This document shows positions 46,680 through 54,839 of a stretch of DNA of 64,000 nucleotides, piece by piece. The position numbers and the translations under genes were made by a program. Source of the DNA: Roseiarcus sp963770275 (GTDB taxonomy: Bacteria > Pseudomonadota > Alphaproteobacteria > Rhizobiales > Beijerinckiaceae); the NCBI GenBank assembly GCA_963770275.1, contig CAVYPD010000034.1, positions 124,001 through 188,000 on the forward strand. Direction: 5' to 3'. Below the pieces are notes generated by a model that searched no databases, was not told the DNA's origin, and saw nothing but the letters and a program-made list of their open reading frames with translations. How positions within the stretch are numbered: the stretch's first letter is position 1; every line of letters starts with the position of its first letter.

Positions 46680-47462
46680 GTGGCGGGTGGCATGAGCGGA
46701 CGTCTCGCCGGCAAGGTCGCGCTGATCATTGGCGCCGCGCGCGGCATTGGCGCGGGGATCGCCGAGCGCTTCCATGAAGAGGGCGCCCAGGTGGTCATCG
46801 GCGATACCGAAGTCGAAGCTGGAACCGCGACGGCCGAACGCCTGAAGGGAAAGTTCGTCGCAACTGATATTTCCAAAGCCGCGGACGCCGAGGGCGCCGT
46901 CGCAGCCGCGCTTGATGCCTACGGCGATCTTCACATCGTGGTCCAGAACGCCGGCATCTATCCTTGGTCCCTGATCGAGAACATCTCGCCGGAAGAGTGG
47001 GACATGGTCCTCGGCGTCAACCTCCGAGGCACGTTCCTGATTGCCCGCGCTGCGCTGCCGCATATGAAGGCGAAACGCTATGGGCGGTTCGTATTTACGT
47101 CCTCGATCACCGGCCCGCGCGTCACCAGCCCCGGCCACGGACACTATTCCGCCTCCAAGGCCGGCATCAACGGCTTCATCAAATCGGCCGCGCTGGAATT
47201 TTCCGGCTACAACATCACTGTGAACGGCGTGGAGCCGGGCAACATCCTGACCGAGAGCATTGAGAAGCAACGCAGCGAAGCCTTCATCCGCGGCATGGTT
47301 GAGTCCATTCCGCTAGGTCGCCTCGGCACGCCGCGCGATGTTGCACAAGCGACGCTCTTCCTCGCCTCGGACGAAGCCGCCTATATCACCGGCACGACCA
47401 TCGTCGTTGACGGCGGACAGACTCTGCCAGAGGGCAAGGATTTTCGGCTAGGGCCGGCGTGA
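46680..47462 (+). CDS. short-chain dehydrogenase/reductase
   Basis: A 260-residue SDR. The GTG at 46680 has AAGGAG 9 nt upstream; the ATG at 46692 is the alternative. The cofactor loop is VALIIGAARGIGAGIAERF, with an Asp at the end of beta-2 (VVIGDTEVEAG) that favours NAD. NAGIYPW and the catalytic Ser (FVFTSSITG) and YxxxK (HYSASKAGINGF) are all present, and the end GTTIVVDGGQTLPEG is typical. It closes the LacI-headed operon and probably oxidises or reduces the same sugar-derived intermediate. Confidence 0.88.
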   Translation: MAGGMSGRLAGKVALIIGAARGIGAGIAERFHEEGAQVVIGDTEVEAGTATAERLKGKFVATDISKAADAEGAVAAALDAYGDLHIVVQNAGIYPWSLIENISPEEWDMVLGVNLRGTFLIARAALPHMKAKRYGRFVFTSSITGPRVTSPGHGHYSASKAGINGFIKSAALEFSGYNITVNGVEPGNILTESIEKQRSEAFIRGMVESIPLGRLGTPRDVAQATLFLASDEAAYITGTTIVVDGGQTLPEGKDFRLGPA

Positions 47463-47498
47463 TTAGTCCGGGCCAAAGGCCGCCATTGACCCTCGTTG

Positions 47499-48023
47499 TC
47501 AGGTCGTATTTGTCTCGGCATCCCGCAGCCGCTCGAAGCGAACAAGCTGGTCTGCGAGCAGTTCGCGCTTTTCGTCGCGCCCGTCAAAGACCTTAACATG
47601 GCGCCGCCGTTGATGTTGGTGAACTGCAGCGAGCAGGACCGGATCCGAAGAACGGGCGGTCGACAAAATAGATCGCGACGCATCGCGCAATGCGCAGGCG
47701 GCCGCCAAGCGGGCTCTCTCCGTGAATGTTGAAATGGCCGCGCCCCTCGCTGCCCGGCGGCAGCGGCGGCTTCATTTCGAAGACGCCATCCTCCGTGTGA
47801 ACGACGAATGTCACCGGCCCCAATCGACAAGGTCGTTCCAGATCTCGACGAATCGCGCGCCGGACGCCGGCCTCGCCGCGGCCCCTGGCAGAAGATCGAG
47901 GACAACGCGCAGCGAAACATTATGACGGCGTGCGACATCGTCGAGCACGCCGTCCGGCTGTTCCTTAAGTGCCGCCCGGATCGCGTCGCGGTCGTCGGTC
48001 GGAGACGCCGTCGCCAAGCTCAA
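47499..48023 (-). pseudogene. HutX/ChuX-family heme-handling protein, several frameshifts
   Basis: Four reading frames are needed to reconstruct one cytosolic heme-carrier-like protein: IRAALKEQPDGVLDDVARRH and FVEIWNDLVDWG (48023 on), GPVTFVVHTEDGVFEMKPPL and GRGHFNIHGESPLGG, then SCSLQFTNINGGAM, then VKVFDGRDEKRELLADQLVR. The blocks are in the correct order. Three or more indels make this a pseudogene. Its start overlaps the monooxygenase gene by 4 nt, showing the original heme-utilisation operon. Confidence 0.75.
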
Positions 48024-48358
48024 GCCGCCGCGTCCTGTGCGTGCTTGTTCTTCAGGGTCTGGATCGTCTCGAAGCCCTCGAATTCCGGATGACCGAGGTG
48101 AAGCGGCTTACTGTCACCGGCCGTGCGATGCGCGGCGCGAAACTGCTCCGACCGCGTCCAGTTCTCGAACGCGTCCCTGTTCGCCCACACCGTATGCGAG
48201 GAATAGAGCGTGTAATCCTCGCGATCGGGCCCACGTAACAGGTTAAACTCGACGAAGCCCGGCAACTGATCGAGATAGGTGTCCCGGCCGAGCCAGCGGC
48301 GCTCGAACTCCGCCTCGTTCCCTTTGATGACCTTGAAGCGATTCATTGCGATATACAT
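48020..48358 (-). CDS. small heme-degrading monooxygenase-like protein (ABM fold)
   Basis: A 112-residue dimeric alpha-beta barrel protein. The ATG at 48358 has AAGGAG about 6 nt upstream and begins MYIAMNRFKVIKGNEAEFER, followed by WLGRDTYLDQLPGFVEFNLL, YTLYSSHTVWANRDAFENW and FRAAHRTAG. The heme-context residues Asn-Trp-His are spaced as in IsdG/HmuQ-type heme oxygenases. Position next to a HutX homologue and a TonB-receptor fragment supports heme degradation to release iron. The frame is intact while both neighbours are broken. Confidence 0.8.
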   Translation of the reverse strand: MYIAMNRFKVIKGNEAEFERRWLGRDTYLDQLPGFVEFNLLRGPDREDYTLYSSHTVWANRDAFENWTRSEQFRAAHRTAGDSKPLHLGHPEFEGFETIQTLKNKHAQDAAA

Positions 48359-48392
48359 GGGTTTGCTCCTTTGCGGCCCGTGAGCGATCGTC

Positions 48393-48845
48393 TCACTTTT
48401 CCGCGAACTTGATCGTGATCCCGCCTTTGACGGTAATCCCTGGACTCGGCTCAACATTCAGGAACTGGGTGTATTCCCTGTTGCGCAGGTTGTTCACACT
48501 GAAGTTTGCGCTCACCCGGTCATTGTAGGCGTAGGAGGCGAAAAGATCGACGAGTCCGTAGCCGGCTGTCGGCAGGGGGTCGCCGCCGTCCGCCGCGATC
48601 GGCACATTCTTCGGGCTTGCCCCGACCGCGGTGAAGCAAGCGCCAACAACCACCGAGTGATCGTCAAGGAATCGAAAGCCGGGCGTGCCGCTCGCCCGAT
48701 ATGGCGGGACCGTCGTCAGCGACATCCCGGTGTCCAGATTCTTGCCATTGATCGCCGATCCTTCGAACGTCGCGAAACCTGCGCCCCAATCATATCCGGT
48801 TTCCAACTCGGCGCCCGAGAGCCGCGCTTGGGCGACATTGATTTA
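48393..48845 (-). pseudogene. TonB-dependent heme receptor, C-terminal fragment
   Basis: The minus strand reads INVAQARLSGAELETGYDWG at the 5' edge, then NVPIAADGGDPLPTAGYGLV and FASYAYNDRVSANFSVNNLR, ending GITVKGGITIKFAEK with a terminal aromatic/hydrophobic strand typical of outer-membrane beta barrels. Only about 150 of some 700 residues remain. An in-frame stop precedes INVAQ, and beyond about 48845 the plus strand holds an hmuT tail instead. Confidence 0.75.
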
Positions 48846-48924
48846 TTGAAACGGCTGGAACGGCATGCAGGGGCCAGGCTGCAAACTCGGGCATGCTGAG
48901 TTTGGAATTCCGGGAACGAACTTC

Positions 48925-49086
48925 GCTGCGACCCATGCCGCGGCCAAGCGCGCGATCGTCGCCATGGATGGACTTTATCTTCTCGGCTTCGGCCTGCGCT
49001 CGCCCGACGCCGTGCGCGAACTGATGGCGGCCCTCTATCCAGGCTTGACGCTGCCGCCGCTGCCGACCCTCGCCGACCGGCAGTGA
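48925..49086 (+). pseudogene. hmuT: HmuT hemin-binding protein, C-terminal fragment
   Basis: About 53 codons match only the C-terminus of periplasmic hemin-binding proteins: AIVAMDGLYLLGFGLRSPDA then VRELMAALYPGL. The N-terminal 240 residues with signal peptide are missing. The stop overlaps the hmuU start, the normal hmuTU junction, so this is the 3' end of the native gene left after a deletion that also removed the 5' part of the divergent receptor gene. Confidence 0.7.
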
Positions 49087-50159
49087 GCGTCTCGATCGAC
49101 GAGATCAGCCTCCAGGCCGATAGCTGCCGCCGGGTCTTTTTGACTGCCACTGCGCTCGTCGCGCTTCTGGCCCTCGTCGCACTGCTGTCGTTCACGCATG
49201 GCGTTAATCCCGGTTCCGAGCGGACGCGCTGCGGAGATGCTCGTCCGCGCGATCGAGGGCGCGGTGTCGATCCAACACAGGATTCCCTCGTCGTCATCCA
49301 TATCCGGCTGCCGCGGCTTGTTCTCGGCATAATGATTGGCGCGGCGCTTGCGATTTCCGGCGCACTCATGCAGGGCCTCTTCCGCAACCCCCTCGCCGAT
49401 CCTGGACTTGCCGGGGTGTCCGCAGGCGCGGGCCTCGGTGCGGCGCTCGCGATCGTGCTCCGCGACCGCCTGCCACAAGGGCTCGCTGGCCTTGGCTCTT
49501 CGGCTCTGCCGGTTGCGGACTTCATCGGCGCCCTGGCCGCGACGTCGACGCTCTATGCCGTCGCAACACGCGGCGGTCGCACGTCGGTCGCAACCATGCT
49601 GCTGGCTGGCGTCGCTCTTGCTGCGCTGGCGAGTTCGTTCATTGGCATCCTCGCTTATGCGAGCGACGACCGGCAATTGCGCGATCTCACCTTCTGGTCG
49701 ATGGGCTCGCTCGGCGGCGCGAACTGGGTCAAGGTCGCCGCGCTCGCGCCGGTGACGGCCGTTATGATCGCGGCGGCGCCGTTCCTGTCGCGCGGGCTGA
49801 ATGCGCTCGCGCTTGGCGAGGCGGAGGCGTTCCACCTCGGCGTGCGCCTGCAGCGACTGAAGGCCGCGATCGTGTTTCTGGTCGCGACGGCTGTCGGCGC
49901 AAACGCCGCCGCCGCAGGCGTGATCAGCTTCGTCGGCATTGTCGCCCCCCACGCGGTGCGGCTGGTGGCCGGCCCCGATCATCGCGCGCTCCTACTGCTC
50001 AGCATTGCAGTGGGCGCGATCCTCCTGGTGGGCGCCGACGTTCTCGCCCGCACATTGGTCAGTCCTGCGGAAATGCCGATCGGCGTTCTCACCGCGGCGA
50101 TCGGCACGCCGTTCTTTCTTTGGCTGCTGATGCGCCGCGGCGGAGGCTTCGTAGTTTGA
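49083..50159 (+). CDS. hmuU: hemin ABC transporter permease (FecCD family), with an out-of-frame patch
   Basis: A 358-residue permease with about nine to ten helices. Conserved blocks: IRLPRLVLGIMIGAALAISG, LMQGLFRNPLADPGLAGVSA, GVALAALASSFIGILAY, FWSMGSLGGANW and AAGVISFVGIVAPHAVRLV. Between about 49215 and 49275 the reading frame gives an atypical GSERTRCGDARPRD, whereas an adjacent frame reads RAAEMLVRAIEGAVSIQ as expected; two compensating indels keep the ORF open. The altered part is a loop, so the protein may still be made, but without HmuT it has no known partner. Confidence 0.75.
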   Translation: MSVSIDEISLQADSCRRVFLTATALVALLALVALLSFTHGVNPGSERTRCGDARPRDRGRGVDPTQDSLVVIHIRLPRLVLGIMIGAALAISGALMQGLFRNPLADPGLAGVSAGAGLGAALAIVLRDRLPQGLAGLGSSALPVADFIGALAATSTLYAVATRGGRTSVATMLLAGVALAALASSFIGILAYASDDRQLRDLTFWSMGSLGGANWVKVAALAPVTAVMIAAAPFLSRGLNALALGEAEAFHLGVRLQRLKAAIVFLVATAVGANAAAAGVISFVGIVAPHAVRLVAGPDHRALLLLSIAVGAILLVGADVLARTLVSPAEMPIGVLTAAIGTPFFLWLLMRRGGGFVV

Positions 50160-50962
50160 CCGCCATTCTGTCGGCGCAGGCGGCGACTTACAGCTTGCGC
50201 CGACGTCCGTTGGTTGATGCCGCTCGCTCAATGTCGAGCCCGGGCGCATCGCCATCCTCATCGGTCCAAACGGGGCGGGCAAATCGACGCTCCTGCGCCT
50301 CATGAGCGGCGAACTGCGTCCGATCTCGGACCTGAGCCTTTGCGAATACGAAGATTTGGCGCGCTTCTCGCTGGCGCGTCTCGCGCTGAGGCGCGCAGTG
50401 ATGACGCAAGCGATCCAGGTCCCCTCACCCTTCCTTACCCACGAAATCGTGCGCCTCGGGGTCGATGGTGTTGGACGCGTCTCCACGCGAGAGCGCGCCC
50501 GGATCGTCGAGCAATGTCTCGCGGCGGCCGATGCGCTTCCCCTCGCAGCGCAGCCCTATGCTACCCTGCCCGGCGGGGAGCAGAGGCGCGTCCAATTCGC
50601 TCGAGCCCTGGCGCTGATCGGGGCCGCCCGCACTGTCCATGACCGCCGGACCCTTTTGCTTGACGAACCGGTCGCCAATCTTGATTTGCCCCACCAGCTC
50701 GCTCTGCTCGACGCAACACGGGCGGTCGCCCACCGGGGCGTCGCTGTGCTTGCGGTCCTGCACGACTTCAACCTCGCGTCGCGCTATGCAGACGTGCTCG
50801 CGCTCATGAACAAGGGCGCCATCGTCGCGATTGGCGACCCGGTCAGCGTTCAGGGGGAGCGATCTTTTGTCCGAATTGTTCGCTGTCGACCTGACCGTTG
50901 GAACAACTCTTACCTCTGAAAGGCCGCTGGTGGTCCCTTCAAGATGGCTCTCCAAGGGCTAG
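50156..50962 (+). pseudogene. hmuV: hemin ABC transporter ATPase, two frameshifts
   Basis: The N-terminus (LTAILSAQAATYSLRRRPLV) starts at a TTG overlapping the hmuU stop. After a shift near 50222 comes Walker A IAILIGPNGAGKSTLLRLMS, then ATLPGGEQRRVQFARALALI (signature), TLLLDEPVANLDLPHQLALL (Walker B) and VLAVLHDFNLASRY (H loop). A second shift near 50860 leads to the expected ending SDLLSELFAVDLTVG and a stop at 50962. Two indels make it a probable pseudogene of the heme importer ATPase. Confidence 0.75.
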
Positions 50963-50974
50963 CCGACACCGGAT

Positions 50975-51510
50975 GCCGATGACGCACGGCCCCCCGCCCC
51001 TCGCAGCCATCACGCCTGACATCTGTTGCGGGCCTCGCCAAATGCATCGGCGCTGGCCTCCGTCTGGGGCCTATGTCGTCGCGCCGGACACCCCAGCCGC
51101 GTGGTCGTTCAACAGCGCGATGCGCGCGCTCTGTGTGATGGCGTCGCTGATCTCGGCGGCGGTCGCGACGCGATGGATCAACGACGGCGCCGCCGACACC
51201 ATCCTGCAATTCATCCGATCGGAAAGCATCGCCGGAGAGCGCATTGCCGCGAAGGCGTTGGAGCCGTGGCTCGTACCTCTCCGCTCCGCTGAGCTTCAAC
51301 ATCGGGCTGCCGATGCGCAACGGCTGGACCCGATCGGTTTTCGTGAGTCAAGCGCGAACGAGTGGTCTTGGCGTCGTTCCAAGCGACGCCTTCGCAGCGA
51401 GTGGCGCGCGCGCCCGAAGCCGTACGCGTCGGACTGGGCGGCCCAATTACGCGGACTCAGGTCGAGCGCGGTCTCGCGTTCTTATCGCATCTCCTCGAAA
51501 GGCAACCTAG
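50975..51510 (+). pseudogene. MocR/GntR-type regulator, aminotransferase-domain fragment
   Basis: In mixed frames the plus strand reads LAKCIGAGLRLG (the PLP-Lys region of MocR proteins), YVVAPDTPAAWSFNSAMRA, LISAAVATRWINDGAADTIL, then LSFNIGLPMRNGWTRSVFVS and GLGVVPSDAFAA. These are the last 150-200 residues of a MocR regulator; the DNA-binding domain is absent, and at least three frame changes are needed. Confidence 0.6.
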
Positions 51511-51690
51511 GTCGGTCGCGACGTAGCCCAACGGCCAGCGCCTCCCGATGCGTCAGGGCCTCCACTGGCTTACTGGCCGCTTCCACGGCTCTCATGTGCA
51601 TGTGCACGCATGCGTCCGAGGGTATGCTGTTGTTTATGGCTCGCTCCGATTAACGTCGGCGCGAACGACCGACGCCGTTGGGGACATGCA

Positions 51691-52323
51691 ATGACCACCC
51701 GGATGAATATCGCCGTCCGAGGATTGTTCGCGACGCCGGTGGCGGCGCTTGAAGTTCCAGACGCCGAGGCGCGCAATGCGGAACTGAGCGCGATCATCCT
51801 CAAGAAGCGCGAGACGAGTCCATCGGTTCAGGCTTCCAATGCAGGGGGCTGGCACTCGGATCGCGAGATCGCCGTCTGGGGCGGCCCGCAGATCGCATTC
51901 ATTCTCGACCTGGCCAAAGAGATGGCCAATCGCTTGACCGCCGATCGAAACGGCAAATCGGTCCAACCGAAATGGAGCGTCATGGCCTGGGCGAACGTCA
52001 ACGGGCCGGGCGATGGGAACATATGTCACTATCATCCCGGCGCATTCTGGTCCGGGACCTATTATGTCGCCGACGGCGGCTGCGCTACGGATCATAGTCT
52101 GGGGGGCGAGTTCGAGATGCTCGATCCCCGTGGGGCTGGTCCCGGAATGTACGCCCCGAGTTTAAAGTTCATGGGAGAAGACGGCCAGTCGGTCGGCGCC
52201 GCGGAAACCATCAGGCCGCGTCCAGGCCTCCTGTTCCTGTTTCCCTCGTGGCTCTTTCATCAAGTCCGACCGTACCGGGGCGACGCTCTGCGCATCTCCA
52301 TCGCATTCAATCTCAGCGTTTGA
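51691..52323 (+). CDS. 2OG-Fe(II) oxygenase-like protein (TIGR02466 type)
   Basis: A 210-residue jelly-roll protein. The ATG at 51691 (GGGGA upstream) or the Met five codons on starts NIAVRGLFATPVAALEVPDA. GGWHSDREIAVWG and WSVMAWANVNGPGDGNICHY followed by HPGAFWSGTYYV are typical of the TIGR02466 group of putative 2OG-Fe(II) oxygenases. RPRPGLLFLFPSWLFHQVRP contains the distal His and the Arg expected to hold 2-oxoglutarate. Substrate unknown. It ends 5 nt before glpR but is not known to act in glycerol use. Confidence 0.75.
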   Translation: MTTRMNIAVRGLFATPVAALEVPDAEARNAELSAIILKKRETSPSVQASNAGGWHSDREIAVWGGPQIAFILDLAKEMANRLTADRNGKSVQPKWSVMAWANVNGPGDGNICHYHPGAFWSGTYYVADGGCATDHSLGGEFEMLDPRGAGPGMYAPSLKFMGEDGQSVGAAETIRPRPGLLFLFPSWLFHQVRPYRGDALRISIAFNLSV

Positions 52324-52328
52324 ACCGC

Positions 52329-53135
52329 ATGTCCGCGCCGGCTTCGCGAGCAACCAAGAGGCAATCGCAGATTATCACTCTGCTTCGCCAATCAGGACGG
52401 GTGGCAGTCGAGGATCTTGCCGCCCAGTTCAGCGTCGCCTTGCAAACCATAAGACGCGACCTCAACGAACTCAGCGAAGAGGGCCGTGTGGTGCGCGTTC
52501 ATGGAGGCGCGATTGTTGCTTCGGGAGTTGAAAATCTCGCCTACGACGCCCGGCAACTCGTCGCCCACGACCAAAAGCGATTGATTGGAGAAGCGGCGGC
52601 GCGGCTGATCCCTGACAATTCATCGCTGTTCATCAACATCGGCACAACGACGGAAGAGGTCGCGAAAGCGCTTTCGAGACATAGCGGCCTCCTGGTCATC
52701 ACCAACAACCTCCATGTCGCAAGCGAGTTGCACCGGAGCAGCGCCGTCGAAATCTTCCTCACCGGCGGAACGGTGCGGCAGAGCGACGGCGGCATTGTCG
52801 GGGCGGTCACGGTTGAGCAGATCGAACAGTTTCGCGTTGATTTCGCGGTGATCGGGACGTCGGCGATCGACCAGACCGGCACGTTGCTGGACTTCGACAT
52901 TCGCGAGGTTGAGATATCGCGCGCCATCGTCGAGCATGCGCGCAAAATCGTCCTGGTCTCCGACAGCAGCAAGTTCTCGCGGTCCGCGCCGGTGCGAATC
53001 GCGCATCTTTCGGAGATCGACGTCTTCGTCACCGATCGCCTCCCGTCGCCGGCGATCATCGAGCTTTGTCAGCGATGCGACGTGAAGGTCATAGAGGTCG
53101 GCGGCCCAGTTGAATCAGACGGCGAAGATAGCTAA
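52329..53135 (+). CDS. glpR: DeoR-family repressor of glycerol-3-phosphate genes
   Basis: A 268-residue repressor. The DeoR helix-turn-helix is RQSQIITLLRQSGRVAVEDL with QTIRRDLNELSEEGRVVRVH, and the sensor domain, related to sugar-phosphate isomerases, contains NSSLFINIGTTTEEVAKAL, LLVITNNLHVASEL and DFAVIGTSAIDQTGTLLDF. Position directly upstream of glpD and the glycerol transporter, in the same direction, identifies it as GlpR; the ligand is expected to be glycerol-3-phosphate. TTCG-rich repeats just downstream are its likely operators. Confidence 0.9.
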   Translation: MSAPASRATKRQSQIITLLRQSGRVAVEDLAAQFSVALQTIRRDLNELSEEGRVVRVHGGAIVASGVENLAYDARQLVAHDQKRLIGEAAARLIPDNSSLFINIGTTTEEVAKALSRHSGLLVITNNLHVASELHRSSAVEIFLTGGTVRQSDGGIVGAVTVEQIEQFRVDFAVIGTSAIDQTGTLLDFDIREVEISRAIVEHARKIVLVSDSSKFSRSAPVRIAHLSEIDVFVTDRLPSPAIIELCQRCDVKVIEVGGPVESDGEDS

Positions 53136-53149
53136 GCGGGCCCTTCGAT

Positions 53150-53237
53150 ATATTCGTTTGATAGTTCGTTTTTTCGCTTGCCCTGCCCGACACGCTCGTT
53201 ATAGCCTCTCAACGACCGAAAAACGCACTTTTCGAAA
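53150..53237 (+). promoter_or_regulatory. glpD promoter region with TTCG repeats (candidate GlpR sites)
   Basis: TATTCGTTTG at 53151-53160, GTTCGTTTT at 53164-53172 and TTTTCGAAA at 53229-53237 repeat the TTCG/CGAA core of DeoR/GlpR operators, in an AT-rich patch before glpD. I could not assign the -35 and -10 boxes with confidence. Confidence 0.5.
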
Positions 53238-53276
53238 GGGCGATGGCTCTGCGCGCTTCGGCTTGGGGGAGGGATT

Positions 53277-54839
53277 GTGGAGTCCTCGGCGCCGCCTGGG
53301 GCGACTTTCGACATTGCCGTCATCGGAGGCGGCGTTAACGGCTGCGGAATCGCCAGAGACGCCGTCGGACGCGGCTGGTCTGTCTATCTTTGCGAGAAAG
53401 GCGATCTTGCCTCTTCGACATCCAGCGCTTCGAGCAAGCTGATCCACGGCGGGCTGCGCTATTTAGAACATTTCGAGTTTCGTTTGGTTCGCGAGGCGCT
53501 CATCGAGCGCGAAGTTCTGTGGAGAATCGCACCCCATATCGTGTGGCCGCTTCGCTTCGTTTTGCCTCACCACGCGGATCTCAGGCCCGCGTGGCTGCTT
53601 CGCATAGGCCTGTTTCTTTACGACCATCTTGGCGGGCGCCATTTATTGCCGCCAACTCGAACCCTGCGTTTGGCCGATGACCCCGCGGGCGAACCGCTCA
53701 AACCGGAGTTCAAACTCGGGTTCGAATATTCGGACTGCTGGGCCGAGGACGCCCGGCTTGTGGTCCTGAACGCGCGCGACGCAGCCGACATGGGCGCTGT
53801 CATCGCGCCCCGCACGCTTTGCCTAAGCGGAACCCGAGAGGGCGGTCTGTGGACGCTGATCGTGCGGGACGAACGGAGCGGACGAGTTAGCAAGATTCGA
53901 GCGCGCGCGTTGGTCAACGCGGGCGGCCCCTGGGTCAACGAAGTTCTAGAGTCGACGCTCCAGATTCCCACCCCTGCCGCCGTCAGGCTCGTCAAAGGGA
54001 GTCACATCGTCGTCAGGCGTTTGTTTCAACACGACCGCTGCTACATTCTCCAAAACAAGGACCGGCGGGTGTTCTTCGTCATCCCATTCGAACGGGACTA
54101 CACCCTGATCGGCACGACCGACCTCGATTACAGCGGCGACCTCGACGCGGTGCACGTGTCTCCAAAGGAAATCGAGTATCTTTGCGACGCTGCGAGCAGT
54201 TACTTCCGGGCGCCTGTCACCGCCGACCAGGTGGTGTGGTCCTATTCCGGCGTTCGTCCCCTCTATGACGATGGCGCCTCCGAAGCTCAGGAAGCAACGC
54301 GCGACTACGTTCTCAAACTCGACCCATCCGAAGACTCGCCTCCGCTTCTCAGCATTTTCGGCGGCAAGATCACCACCTATCGCCGACTGGCGGAGGCGGC
54401 GCTGGCGATCTTATCGCGTCGCCTGCCCCCCGCGCGCAAGGCCGCCGGATGGACCGGTCAAGCGGCGCTGCCCGGCGGCGATTTTCCAACCAACGGGTTC
54501 GAAACGCTGGCGAGTCAAACGGCGGCGCGTTATCCTTTTCTCGCGCGGGATACGGTGCGCCGTCTCGTCCGCGCATATGGCACTCGGGCGGAAAGGCTAT
54601 TAGGTGGGGCGAGGACGCAATCGGATCTCGGTCGGACTTTCGGGGCCGACCTGACCGAAGCTGAGGTCCTCTATCTGGCTAACAACGAATGGGCGATGAG
54701 CGCTGCCGACGTCGTTTGGCGGCGCTCCAAGCTGGGATTGCGAATGTCGGAGGCGGAGATCCAGGATCTCGACGCCTATCTCGGAGCGTTCCAGGCTCAG
54801 CCGCAGACAGGTGATCGAAGGGGGGCAAGCGTCGGGTGA
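53277..54839 (+). CDS. glpD: glycerol-3-phosphate dehydrogenase, FAD-dependent
   Basis: A 520-residue membrane-associated flavoenzyme that oxidises glycerol-3-phosphate to dihydroxyacetone phosphate and feeds electrons to quinone. The GTG at 53277 follows GGGAGGG. The FAD motif is FDIAVIGGGVNGCGIARDAV, then SSKLIHGGLRYLEHFEFRLV (glpD signature), PFERDYTLIGTTDLDYSGD, WSYSGVRPLYDDG and SIFGGKITTYRRLAEAAL. The C-terminal helical domain is complete. The stop overlaps glpS by 4 nt, so oxidation and uptake are co-expressed. Confidence 0.95.
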   Translation: MESSAPPGATFDIAVIGGGVNGCGIARDAVGRGWSVYLCEKGDLASSTSSASSKLIHGGLRYLEHFEFRLVREALIEREVLWRIAPHIVWPLRFVLPHHADLRPAWLLRIGLFLYDHLGGRHLLPPTRTLRLADDPAGEPLKPEFKLGFEYSDCWAEDARLVVLNARDAADMGAVIAPRTLCLSGTREGGLWTLIVRDERSGRVSKIRARALVNAGGPWVNEVLESTLQIPTPAAVRLVKGSHIVVRRLFQHDRCYILQNKDRRVFFVIPFERDYTLIGTTDLDYSGDLDAVHVSPKEIEYLCDAASSYFRAPVTADQVVWSYSGVRPLYDDGASEAQEATRDYVLKLDPSEDSPPLLSIFGGKITTYRRLAEAALAILSRRLPPARKAAGWTGQAALPGGDFPTNGFETLASQTAARYPFLARDTVRRLVRAYGTRAERLLGGARTQSDLGRTFGADLTEAEVLYLANNEWAMSAADVVWRRSKLGLRMSEAEIQDLDAYLGAFQAQPQTGDRRGASVG

